Of a stretch of DNA of 64,000 bases, positions 57,345 to 64,000 are shown one piece after another. A model generated the notes under the pieces. It made no database searches. It was not told the origin of the DNA and saw only the letters and a program-made list of their open reading frames with translations. Numbering within the stretch: the stretch's first letter is position 1; every line of letters starts with the position of its first letter. The DNA comes from 630D-37 sp037478835. GTDB taxonomy: Bacteria > Chloroflexota > Anaerolineae > Anaerolineales > Villigracilaceae. The DNA lies in contig JBBFLV010000004.1 of the NCBI GenBank assembly GCA_037478835.1, forward strand, positions 62,001 through 126,000, read 5' to 3'. A program made the translations under genes and the position numbers.

Positions 57345-57350
57345 AGTATA
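57345..57350 (-). promoter_or_regulatory. -10 box for leaderless membrane-protein mRNA
   Basis: TATACT on the minus strand, seven bases before the ATG at 57337. No ribosome site is present. Confidence 0.55.
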
Positions 57351-57370
57351 CCCGAAGCGCAGGAGGTATG

Positions 57371-57484
57371 ACGGTGGACGGTGGACCGTAGACCGTAGAC
57401 CGTGTATCGTAGCATCAAGATTTATCCTGTGCCCCTCGTAGACTGTAGATGGTAGACCGTAGCATCAGGCTTCAGTCTGTGTCC
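57371..57484. repeat. Mixed cluster of family A and family D repeats
   Basis: Family A words at 57371-57405 and 57438-57460, family D copies at 57409-57433 and 57459-57484. Order A-D-A-D. The same two families stand next to each other at 35110-35260. Confidence 0.88.
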
Positions 57485-57511
57485 CTCCAGACCGTAAACC
57501 ACCAAACGACC

Positions 57512-57598
57512 ACCCCTTCTCCTCCTCTCCCGCTCTCCCGCTCTCCCCTTCTCCCGTTCTCCCGCTCTCCCTTTCTCCCCTTCTCCCGCCCTCTCCCA
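57512..57598. repeat. Polypyrimidine tract with CTCTCCCG words
   Basis: About 87 bases of C and T on the plus strand, broken only by single G in CCCG units. Low complexity; potential for triplex DNA. Confidence 0.85.
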
Positions 57599-57610
57599 TC
57601 CAGAGTACAA

Positions 57611-57709
57611 TAGTAGACGTGGACCGTTGACCGTAGACTGTGAAACCCCGCCCCCAACTAACCGACCACCCGACCAATCGACCATCCGATACTCGACCAT
57701 CCAACCACC
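57611..57709. repeat. Family A and family B repeats directly before the PHP gene
   Basis: Family A words at 57611-57642, then reversed family B words (GACCATCCGA, TCGACCATCC) at 57661-57709, ending at the ATG of the PHP gene. The gap 57338-57709 therefore contains almost nothing but repeats, apart from TACAAT at 57605-57610 which might serve as a -10. Confidence 0.8.
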
Positions 57710-58372
57710 ATGCTCTGGCGACTCGAACTTCACTCCCACACCTGCTATTCCGAAGATTCGCTCCTCCGCCCGGAAGCGCTCCTCCAGACTTGCCTGCGGC
57801 GCGGCATTGATAAAATCGCCATCACCGACCACAACACCATCCGCGGCGCGCTCGAAGCGTATGCCCTCGATCCAAATCGGGTGATCATCGGCGAAGAGAT
57901 CATGACCACCCGCGGCGAGCTACTGGCTTTTTTCGTCCAAGAAGAGATTCCACCGGGGCTTTCACCTCAAGAGACCATTCGGCGACTGCGCGAACAGGGA
58001 GCCGTGATCAGCGTTTCGCATCCTTTTGATCGCTTTCGCAAAGGGCACTGGGAATGGCACGATCTGCTCGAAATCCTGCCCCTGGTGGACGCGATTGAGG
58101 GCTTCAATGCCCGCTGTCTTCTGCCGGAGTTCAATGTTCAGGCGCAACAGCTGGCGCGGGAGCGCGGCCTCCCGATCACGGTCGGCTCGGATGCGCACGC
58201 CGCTTGGGAGATCGGGCGGGCTTCACTTCTGCTTCCGCCCTTTGATTCGGCCGAGGCCTTCCGCCGTTCGCTTTCCCAAGCGCAGATCCGGGCACGTCTT
58301 TCGCCCCCGTGGGTGCATCTGTTCTCGCGCTATGCCGTTTGGCGCAAGCGTCAGCAAAGGTCTGGGGTATAA
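57710..58372 (+). CDS. PHP-domain phosphoesterase
   Basis: 220 residues. Metal ligands of the PHP fold: HSHTCYSED (His8, His10), ITDHNTI (Asp-His near 40), GEEI, SHPFD near 103 and GSDAHAAWEIG. Short, stand-alone PHP proteins act as phosphatases on small molecules or nucleotides. Start ATG 57710 has no ribosome site and comes immediately after repeat DNA. Overlaps the promoter of the moaD-like gene at its 3' end. Confidence 0.9.
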   Translation: MLWRLELHSHTCYSEDSLLRPEALLQTCLRRGIDKIAITDHNTIRGALEAYALDPNRVIIGEEIMTTRGELLAFFVQEEIPPGLSPQETIRRLREQGAVISVSHPFDRFRKGHWEWHDLLEILPLVDAIEGFNARCLLPEFNVQAQQLARERGLPITVGSDAHAAWEIGRASLLLPPFDSAEAFRRSLSQAQIRARLSPPWVHLFSRYAVWRKRQQRSGV

Positions 58373-58373
58373 T
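58368..58373 (+). promoter_or_regulatory. -10 box of the moaD-AOR unit
   Basis: TATAAT across the PHP stop codon, eight bases before ATG 58382. No ribosome site for that ATG; leaderless start is likely. Confidence 0.55.
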
Positions 58374-58381
58374 TGCGCACG

Positions 58382-58621
58382 ATGCGCGTGCGAGTCAAGC
58401 TGATCGCTACCTACCGTCAAAACCTTCCCCCCGGAACTCGCGGCGATACGGTGGAACTGGAAGTCGCAGAAGGCACAACCGTGGCTCAGGTGCTCGAACC
58501 CTTTGGCATCCCCCTGGATGATAGCAGTGTGATTGTCCTCAACGGCCGCACCGTTCCCCTGGATACTCCTTTGCAAGAAGGGGATACCGTGGCGGCTTTT
58601 TCGGCCATCGCCGGTGGCTAG
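58382..58621 (+). CDS. MoaD/ThiS-family sulfur carrier adjacent to AOR
   Basis: 79 residues ending in the mature form AIAGG, unlike the carrier at the left end of the window. Beta-grasp fold (MRVRVKLIATYRQNLPPGTR; VIVLNGRTVPLDTPLQEGD). Most likely supplies sulfur to the pyranopterin of the tungsten enzyme coded next (45 bases downstream). A start nine bases earlier (TTG) would lie in the -10 box. Confidence 0.88.
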   Translation: MRVRVKLIATYRQNLPPGTRGDTVELEVAEGTTVAQVLEPFGIPLDDSSVIVLNGRTVPLDTPLQEGDTVAAFSAIAGG

Positions 58622-58665
58622 ACGATTTACTCTAGGCAAAAACTCGATTCTCAGGAGGTCATATC

Positions 58666-60489
58666 ATGTATGGCTGGCATGGAAGGATCTTGCGCATTGA
58701 CCTAACCCAACGCCGCGCGCAGATCGAGACCATAGACCCGCAACGGGCAAAAGACTATCTCGGCGGCCGCGGCTGGGCGATCCGCTACCTGTACGACGAA
58801 GTCGATCCGCTCGTCGATCCGCTTTCCCCGCAGAATAAGCTCATTTTCGCCACCGGCCCGCTGACCGGCACGCCGGCCCCGACCGGGAACCGCTACATGG
58901 TGATCACCAAATCCCCGCTCACCGGTGCCCTCGCCCACTCTAATTCCGGTGGCGATTTTCCCACCTGGATGAAGCGCACCGGCTTCGATATGTTCATCTT
59001 CGAGGGGCGCGCCTCGGAACCGGTGTACGTCTGGATCAATGAGGATCAGGTTGAAATCCGCTCGGCAGCGCACCTTTGGGGGCTGGATGTGCACCAGACG
59101 ACCGATCGCGTGCTGGCCGAAACAGATCCGGAAGCCAAAGTGGCCTGCATTGGCCCGGCGGGGGAGAACCTCGCCCTAATGGCCGCTATCATGAATGACA
59201 AGCACCGCGCCGCGGCGCGTTCCGGTGTGGGTGCCGTGATGGGAAGCAAAAACCTCAAGGCTGTGGTGGTGATGGGGCGCAAAGACCCGCCGATGTTCGA
59301 TGAACAGGCAATGCGTGAACTCAGCGTGATGATTTCCAAAGAAGTCGGCGCCGATGTCAAAAAAGGCTCTAACCTGCGCATTTACGGCACGGCGTACGTG
59401 CCGCAGGTCACCAACACGTTGGGTATCCTGCCCACCTACAACTGGCAAACCGGCGTCTTTGAGCATGTTTCCCAGATCGACGGCGTGGCACTGCGCGAAA
59501 AGTATCTCGTGCGCCATAAGCCGTGCTATCGCTGCCCGATTGCCTGTGGACGGGTGACTCGCGTCCCCGATGGCAAATATGCCGGCGAGGGCGAAGGCCC
59601 TGAATACGAGACGATCGCTTCGCTTGGTAGCGCCTGTGGCGTCAGCGACCTGGCGGCCTTGACCAAAGCCAACTATCTCTGCAACGAGCTCGGCCTGGAT
59701 ACCATTTCTGCGGGGATGACCGTTGCCGCGGCGATGGAGATGTACGAAAAAGGCTATATCCCCGAAGAACGCATCGGCCAGCCCCTGCGCTTCGGCGATG
59801 CAGATGCCCTGATTGAGATGATCCGCAAGATGGCCTATCGCGAAGGTTTCGGCGATGAGCTGGCCGAAGGGAGCTACCGCCTGGCCGAGAAATACGGTCA
59901 CCCGGAGATTGCCGTCACGGCGCGCAAGCAGGAATTTCCCGGCTACGATCCGCGTGGTTCGCAGGGCATGGGTCTACTCTACGCTACCTCGAACAAGGGC
60001 GCTTCGCATATGGAAGGCGATGTGGCCTATGAAGAGGTCTTCGGCGTCCCGGTCAAAATCGATCCCCTCACTTCCGAAGATAAAGCCGAATTGGTCCATC
60101 GCTTCCAGGACGCCTTTGCCCTGATCGATTCCTCCGGCCTGTGCGTTTTCCTGGCCGTGCGCTATGTTTTCACCAAAGAGCGCATGATCCTGCCCACGCG
60201 CCTGGCGCAACTCATGAAACTGACCACCGGCGTGGATTACACCCCCGAAGAAGTGCTGAAAGCCGGCGAGCGCATCTATAACCTGGAGCGGCTCTTTGTG
60301 CTCAAAGCCGGTTCGACGGAAGATACCCTGCCGCCGCGCATGCTCCATGAGCCGTTGCCGGAAGGGCCGGCCAAAGGCAAAGTGGTCGAATTGGATAAGA
60401 TGCTTCCGGCCTACTACGCTTCCCGCGGCTGGGATGAGAAAGGCTGGCCGACTCCTCAGAAGTTACAAGAACTGGGGCTGGAAGTCTGA
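58666..60489 (+). CDS. aor: Tungsten-containing aldehyde:ferredoxin oxidoreductase
   Basis: 607 residues, normal length. The 4Fe-4S ligands are Cys287, Cys290, Cys294 (CYRCPIAC) and distal Cys493 (GLCVFL). Pterin-binding GGRGWAIRYLYDE is at about 33-45, with KAVVVMG and GSACGVSDL further on. It oxidises aldehydes to acids with ferredoxin. Strong ribosome site CAGGAGG. Substrate subtype (AOR, FOR or related) is not resolved. Works with the MoaD-like and MogA-like proteins for its cofactor. A decayed copy of its 3' end lies 0.7 kb downstream. Confidence 0.94.
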   Translation: MYGWHGRILRIDLTQRRAQIETIDPQRAKDYLGGRGWAIRYLYDEVDPLVDPLSPQNKLIFATGPLTGTPAPTGNRYMVITKSPLTGALAHSNSGGDFPTWMKRTGFDMFIFEGRASEPVYVWINEDQVEIRSAAHLWGLDVHQTTDRVLAETDPEAKVACIGPAGENLALMAAIMNDKHRAAARSGVGAVMGSKNLKAVVVMGRKDPPMFDEQAMRELSVMISKEVGADVKKGSNLRIYGTAYVPQVTNTLGILPTYNWQTGVFEHVSQIDGVALREKYLVRHKPCYRCPIACGRVTRVPDGKYAGEGEGPEYETIASLGSACGVSDLAALTKANYLCNELGLDTISAGMTVAAAMEMYEKGYIPEERIGQPLRFGDADALIEMIRKMAYREGFGDELAEGSYRLAEKYGHPEIAVTARKQEFPGYDPRGSQGMGLLYATSNKGASHMEGDVAYEEVFGVPVKIDPLTSEDKAELVHRFQDAFALIDSSGLCVFLAVRYVFTKERMILPTRLAQLMKLTTGVDYTPEEVLKAGERIYNLERLFVLKAGSTEDTLPPRMLHEPLPEGPAKGKVVELDKMLPAYYASRGWDEKGWPTPQKLQELGLEV

Positions 60490-60518
60490 TCACCAATCTC
60501 AGCGAGGAGAATGCCCCG

Positions 60519-61118
60519 ATGAACTCTATATTCCATTCGATACGTCCACCTATCCTGGAGCGAATGCGCTATTTGGAACACCTAGATGCTCTGGACCGCG
60601 AAAACAATACTCCCCGCCTGCAGCGTCTGCGCCAGATACCCCCTGAAACGGGGAGATTTCTTGCCTTGATGGCCGCGGCTGCACCAGAAGGGGTATACAT
60701 CGAAATTGGGACAAGTGCCGGTTATTCGACATTGTGGATTGCTGTGGCCTGTGAGCAGTTGGGCCGAAGCGTGATCACGTTCGAGGTGTTGCCGGAAAAA
60801 GCAAGGTTGGCACGCGAGACGTTCCGGGCCGCTCAGGTGGAAGCAACGGTCACTCTGATAGAAGGGGATGCCAGAGATTATCTTTCGCAATATCGCAATA
60901 TCGCTTTCTGTTTTTTGGACGCTGAGAAAGAGGTGTACAGGGAATGTTACGAAGCGATCATCCCCAATCTAGTCAGAGGTGGCTTGCTGATTGCAGATAA
61001 TGTCATCAGCCATCAGGGAGTCTTGCAACCAATGATCGATCGAGCCCTAACGGATGAGCGAGTAGATGCGCTGATTGTACCGATTGGTAAAGGCGAACTG
61101 GTATGCCGCAAAGCCTGA
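60519..61118 (+). CDS. SAM-dependent O-methyltransferase (YrrM/COMT-like)
   Basis: 199 residues. SAM motif YIEIGTSAGYSTLWIAVA near 66-83, acidic FEVLPEKA after beta-2, and the metal-type FLDAEKEVYRECYEAI with LIADNVISHQG, typical of family 3 O-methyltransferases. Substrate unknown. GAGGAG precedes the start, 29 bases after AOR. Confidence 0.9.
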   Translation: MNSIFHSIRPPILERMRYLEHLDALDRENNTPRLQRLRQIPPETGRFLALMAAAAPEGVYIEIGTSAGYSTLWIAVACEQLGRSVITFEVLPEKARLARETFRAAQVEATVTLIEGDARDYLSQYRNIAFCFLDAEKEVYRECYEAIIPNLVRGGLLIADNVISHQGVLQPMIDRALTDERVDALIVPIGKGELVCRKA

Positions 61119-61178
61119 TGGATGGTAATGACAGGTTGTGGGAAGCCTAGAAGCGTAGAAGTATGGCGAAGTTTCCTG

Positions 61179-61256
61179 ACCTATTACCCCTCTCGCATCT
61201 GGGATGAGCAAGGTGAGCCTACTCCCTAGAAGCTACAGGAACTCGGTCTGGAAGCC
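61179..61256 (+). pseudogene. Remnant of an AOR gene C-terminus
   Basis: In one frame: TYYPSRIWDEQGEPTP, a TAG stop, then KLQELGLEA. This matches the end of the intact AOR (YYASRGWDEKGWPTPQKLQE...) at protein and DNA level, with about four in five bases the same. No upstream part of an AOR is recognisable. It is the tail of a deleted second AOR or of a partial duplication. Confidence 0.8.
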
Positions 61257-61282
61257 CGAGCGTGCACACTTTCCTGGTAGAG

Positions 61283-61315
61283 AACAGGCCTGCGTGAGCA
61301 GGCCTGTTTTGTTTT
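61283..61315 (+). terminator. Rho-independent terminator
   Basis: AACAGGCCTGC-GTGA-GCAGGCCTGTT, 11-bp stem with tetraloop (61283-61308), then TTTGTTTT. Probably the original terminator of the AOR-related unit; it abuts the stop of the convergent rhodanese gene. Confidence 0.9.
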
Positions 61316-61790
61316 ACGGCACAACGATCGGATATCCGGCGGCCTGCCAAGCACGGATCCCGCCGCTGATGCTGGTGGCCTCAAAGCCATTTTGGCGCAA
61401 AATATCTCGTCCCACCTGGCTGCGATTGCCGGAACGACAGATCACCAGGATCGGCCGATCCTTTGGCAATTCGTTCAACCGATTTGGCAACTGATCCAGT
61501 GGAATGAGGGTCGCATTCGGTACATGAATGGCATCCCATTCCTCCTGCGTGCGCACATCGAGCAGGAAATAGCCATCCTGATAAAGGCGATAGGCCTCTT
61601 GTACCGAGATCTCCGCCGGCAAGGTAGCCGTCTGGGCGGGAGCCGTTGGGCGGAAAAAGCCGAATGCCAAAAAGGCGCCCAACGCCACGACCGCCAGCCC
61701 TATCAACGGCCAAAATCGTTGCCATGACCGTGCCTGGGAAGTTGCCTGCTTTCGTGATTTGGAAGGAGGGGAAGAACGTTTGTTTGCCAT
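61314..61790 (-). CDS. Membrane-anchored rhodanese-domain protein
   Basis: 158 residues from ATG 61790 (GGAGAG four bases upstream). Basic N-terminus, one transmembrane segment (about 26-46), short linker, then a rhodanese domain exposed outside with active loop CRSGNRS (Cys118). Handles sulfane sulfur or acts as a redox/sulfur sensor at the surface. Confidence 0.9.
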   Translation of the reverse strand: MANKRSSPPSKSRKQATSQARSWQRFWPLIGLAVVALGAFLAFGFFRPTAPAQTATLPAEISVQEAYRLYQDGYFLLDVRTQEEWDAIHVPNATLIPLDQLPNRLNELPKDRPILVICRSGNRSQVGRDILRQNGFEATSISGGIRAWQAAGYPIVVP

Positions 61791-61902
61791 ACATCTCTCC
61801 TGTAAAGAAGGGTCTGTTTGCTTGGATGTTTTCAAGGGCAAAAAGTGACAAATCAACGGCAGACAATTTCCTCTCACGATTCTCCGTGTTATCATTTGCC
61901 GC

Positions 61903-63057
61903 ATGTCGCTCTACTTTCAACTTCTCCTCTTCATGCTTCTGCGCACGGTTTTCAATACCGCCTACCGCATGGTTTATCCTTTCCTGAGCACGTTTGCCCG
62001 CGGCCTAGGTGTTGACCTAGGCACCCTCTCCGTACTGGTGGGGTTGCGTGCTTTTCTTGGCATCGGTGTGCCGTTGGTCTCCTCCATTGCCGATCACCGC
62101 GGGCGCAAGTTCGGCATGTTGGGCGGGATCGTCCTTTTCGGCCTCGGCATGGCGCTATTCACCTTCTTTCCCTCGCTTCTCACCTTCGCTTTTGCCCTGC
62201 TGCTCGGCCTGATCGGCAAATATCTTTTCGATCCCTCGATGCAGGCCTACCTCGGCGATCGGGTTTCCTATGCCCGGCGCGGTCTCGCCCTGGCGATCAC
62301 CGAGATCGGTTGGTCGCTGGCCTTCATTTTGGGCATTCCCTTCATGAGCTGGATGATCACCCGTTTCGGTTGGAAAGCTCCCTTTCCGTTCCTGTTGGTC
62401 ACTGCTGTTGGCATGTTCCTGGCAGTTTTCCTGCTCATCTCGAATCGAGACGCTCACCATCGCCCTTCCGAGCATCCCTGGGCGCATTTTTCCCACGTCC
62501 TGCGCGATGTACCCACCCTGGCCGCCATCTCGATCGCCACCTGGGCCAGCGCTGCCAATGAGCTGGTCAACCTGATCTTCGGCGTTTGGCTCGAGGAAAC
62601 CTTTCACCTGCAAATCCTGGCGCTGGGTGCGGCCTCGGCGGTGATCGGCCTCTCGGAATTGGGCGGCGAAGGCCTGGTCGCGCTGATCACCGATCGCATT
62701 GGCAAGCCGCGTGCCCTCATGCTTGGCCTGATCGGCAACATCCTCGCCGCGCTGGCACTGCCGATCCTCGGTCGCACGCAAAATGGCGCCCTGATCGGCC
62801 TCTTCTTTTTCTACATCACCTTCGAGTACGTCATGGTCAGTCACGTGCCGCTGATGACCGAGATGCGTCCGGATGCCCGTGCCACGACCATGGCCTTCAA
62901 TTTGAGCGGCCATTCCATCGGGCGCGCCTTGGGTGCTTTTCTCTCCACCTGGATTTACTACCGTTGGGGATTTGGCCTTGTCACCTTGATGGCCGCCCTG
63001 TTCAATCTCTTTGCCCTGCTGGCACTGAGACGAGTACAGGCTTCCAACAGGGTATAA
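61903..63057 (+). CDS. Major facilitator superfamily transporter
   Basis: 384 residues, about twelve membrane segments. MFS motif A variant between TM2 and TM3 (SIADHRGRKFGML) and a related DRIGKPRALMLG in the second half. Substrate not recognisable. TATCAT lies seven bases before the ATG, so the mRNA may be leaderless. Endonuclease V follows five bases after the stop. Confidence 0.9.
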   Translation: MSLYFQLLLFMLLRTVFNTAYRMVYPFLSTFARGLGVDLGTLSVLVGLRAFLGIGVPLVSSIADHRGRKFGMLGGIVLFGLGMALFTFFPSLLTFAFALLLGLIGKYLFDPSMQAYLGDRVSYARRGLALAITEIGWSLAFILGIPFMSWMITRFGWKAPFPFLLVTAVGMFLAVFLLISNRDAHHRPSEHPWAHFSHVLRDVPTLAAISIATWASAANELVNLIFGVWLEETFHLQILALGAASAVIGLSELGGEGLVALITDRIGKPRALMLGLIGNILAALALPILGRTQNGALIGLFFFYITFEYVMVSHVPLMTEMRPDARATTMAFNLSGHSIGRALGAFLSTWIYYRWGFGLVTLMAALFNLFALLALRRVQASNRV

Positions 63058-63062
63058 AATTT

Positions 63063-63755
63063 ATGGGAAAAGATGTGAGCATTCAGCCCCTTCATGCTTG
63101 GAACCTGCCCCCGGAGCAGGCCGCGGCCCTTCAGCGTGCGTTGCGGGCGCAACTCATCCTGACCTGGGCTCCTCAGCCCATCCGAAGCATCGCCGGCGTC
63201 GACGTTGGGGTGCAGGGCGCGCGCGGCCGGTGTGCCATTATCGTGCTCTCCTATCCGGCCCTCGAAAGGTTGGATGCCGTCGTGATCGAGGATCAGGTCA
63301 CCTATCCCTATATTCCCGGCCTGCTGACCTTTCGCGAAGGCCCGCTGGTGATCAAAGCCTGGGAGCGCCTTTCCATCCTGCCGGATGTCGTCATGTTCGA
63401 TGGCCAAGGGATCGCTCATCCGCGGCGCATGGGCATTGCCGCCCACCTGGGCCTATGGCTGGATAAGCCGACCCTGGGAGTAGCCAAGTCCCATCTCTAT
63501 GGTCGCCACGTTCCACCCGGCGAAACGGCAGGGGATTTTGCTTATCTTTATGCGGAGGAAGGGGAAGAGATCATCGGCGCGGCCTTGCGCACGCGCACCG
63601 GGGTAAAACCGGTCTACGTTTCGCCCGGTCACCGCATGGATTTGGCGCAGGCCATTCAGCTGACCCTCAGCACCTGTCGTGGTTACCGTCTGCCGGAGCC
63701 CACGCGCCTGGCGCATCACCTGACCCGTGGCGCCGCGCAGCTCCCGTTGCTATAA
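63063..63755 (+). CDS. nfi: Endonuclease V
   Basis: 230 residues from ATG 63063. Catalytic residues in place: Asp47 (IAGVDVG), the YIPGLLTFRE motif with Glu92, and Asp113 (MFDGQGIAHPRR); the late RTRTGVKPVYVSPGHRMDL is also typical. It nicks DNA 3' of deaminated adenine (hypoxanthine). Longer frames upstream overlap the transporter and were rejected. Confidence 0.95.
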   Translation: MGKDVSIQPLHAWNLPPEQAAALQRALRAQLILTWAPQPIRSIAGVDVGVQGARGRCAIIVLSYPALERLDAVVIEDQVTYPYIPGLLTFREGPLVIKAWERLSILPDVVMFDGQGIAHPRRMGIAAHLGLWLDKPTLGVAKSHLYGRHVPPGETAGDFAYLYAEEGEEIIGAALRTRTGVKPVYVSPGHRMDLAQAIQLTLSTCRGYRLPEPTRLAHHLTRGAAQLPLL

Positions 63756-63762
63756 TCTGCCC

Positions 63763-64000
63763 TTATCTTGCCCGGCGAATTTCCTCTACTGCTTCCGGAT
63801 TGACCAGCGAACTAGTATCGCCGGGGTCCTGTCCCAGGTAAGCGGCGCGGATCATGCGGCGCATCACCTTGGCATTGCGCGTCTTCGGCAGATCGGAGAC
63901 GAAGAGCACCGCCTTGGGAGCCAATGCTTTCCCCATCGCTTCCACCACCTGCTGATGAATTTGCTGACGCAGCGCCTCGTTTGGCGTCACCTGTGGACGC
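63763..64000 (-). CDS. Acyl-CoA synthetase (AMP-forming), C-terminal part, cut by the window edge
   Basis: About 79 residues to the stop at 63763; the rest lies beyond the right edge. The segment VSDLPKTRNAKVMRRMIRAA is the C-terminal domain lysine motif (normally PKTRSGKxMRR, here NAK) of acetyl-CoA or propionyl-CoA synthetases, followed by GDTSSLVNPEAVEEI. The family is clear; exact substrate is not. Confidence 0.85.
   Translation of the reverse strand, partial: RPQVTPNEALRQQIHQQVVEAMGKALAPKAVLFVSDLPKTRNAKVMRRMIRAAYLGQDPGDTSSLVNPEAVEEIRRAR

Noticed and set aside
57338..57418. N-terminal extension of the membrane protein (27 codons)
   Set aside because: The added residues are translated family A/D repeat and the promoter -10 lies within them; ATG 57337 fits the membrane topology and the leaderless promoter.
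1..64000. Insertion sequences, prophage or conjugative elements
   Set aside because: No transposase, integrase, capsid, terminase or relaxase-like protein was seen in any frame examined.

Overview
The window looks like chromosomal DNA from a member of the Chloroflexota, most likely an Anaerolineae-type organism. That placement is inference from gene content, not from a marker gene. The pointers are lipoproteins with Thr/Pro-rich linkers after the lipobox, a complex I block holding only NuoB, NuoCD and NuoI, a fused KorA, a tungsten-type aldehyde ferredoxin oxidoreductase, and many promoters whose -10 box lies 5-9 bases before the start codon, implying leaderless or near-leaderless mRNAs. Coding density is high, mostly moderately GC-rich, with one AT-rich islet around 36.1-37.3 kb.

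Layout. 0-5 kb: ubiquitin-like sulfur carrier, E1-rhodanese and CBS-domain cysteine synthase, then alanine racemase and convergent lipoyl synthase. 5-11 kb: Lrp-type regulator with a saccharopine dehydrogenase-family enzyme, then a GntR regulator with korA-korB. 11-19.8 kb: two unknown coupled genes, tRNA-Arg(UCU), thiol peroxidase, Hsp20-Lon-response regulator-GNAT-MogA, acyl-CoA dehydrogenase and a membrane-anchored cytochrome c. 19.8-28.4 kb: a two-gene module, a 1213-residue protein plus a 1649-residue DEAH helicase with a DUF1998-like zinc-rich C-terminus, the best candidate here for an antiphage system (Druantia type III-like). 28.5-35.1 kb: a fold-type II PLP enzyme, a SufR-like Fe-S regulator divergent from iscX-nuoB-nuoCD-nuoI-mrp, which reads as an Fe-S supply and assembly module for complex I. 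35.1-39.1 kb: an accessory zone with short interspersed repeats, a lipoprotein, a Cys-rich secreted protein, tRNA-His(GUG), and a second lipoprotein whose reading frame runs through the tRNA and its terminator. 39.1-43.6 kb: a leftward run with RsmD, an SDR, a small membrane protein, DegV, an ECF sigma factor and a glycosyltransferase. 43.8-54.5 kb: a complete branched-chain amino acid ABC transporter (binding protein, LivH, LivM, LivG, LivF), an ornithine cyclodeaminase-like enzyme, a broken nucleotidyltransferase, a DAO-type oxidoreductase, a second binding protein and a CinA-like protein. 54.5-64 kb: a secreted protein, a polytopic membrane protein, PHP phosphoesterase, MoaD-like carrier plus AOR, O-methyltransferase, an AOR remnant, an anchored rhodanese, an MFS transporter, endonuclease V and the end of an acyl-CoA synthetase.

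How parts fit (inference): KorAB and AOR both reduce ferredoxin. A complex I block without visible NuoEFG could accept ferredoxin electrons, and IscX/Mrp/SufR-like would tie its assembly to Fe-S status. Two carrier proteins with C-terminal Gly-Gly point to separate sulfur-transfer routes, one to cysteine and one to the pterin cofactor of AOR. Several families of short intergenic repeats recur at 10.8, 19.4, 35.1-35.4, 39.1 and 57.4-57.7 kb and in places have been drawn into coding sequence.
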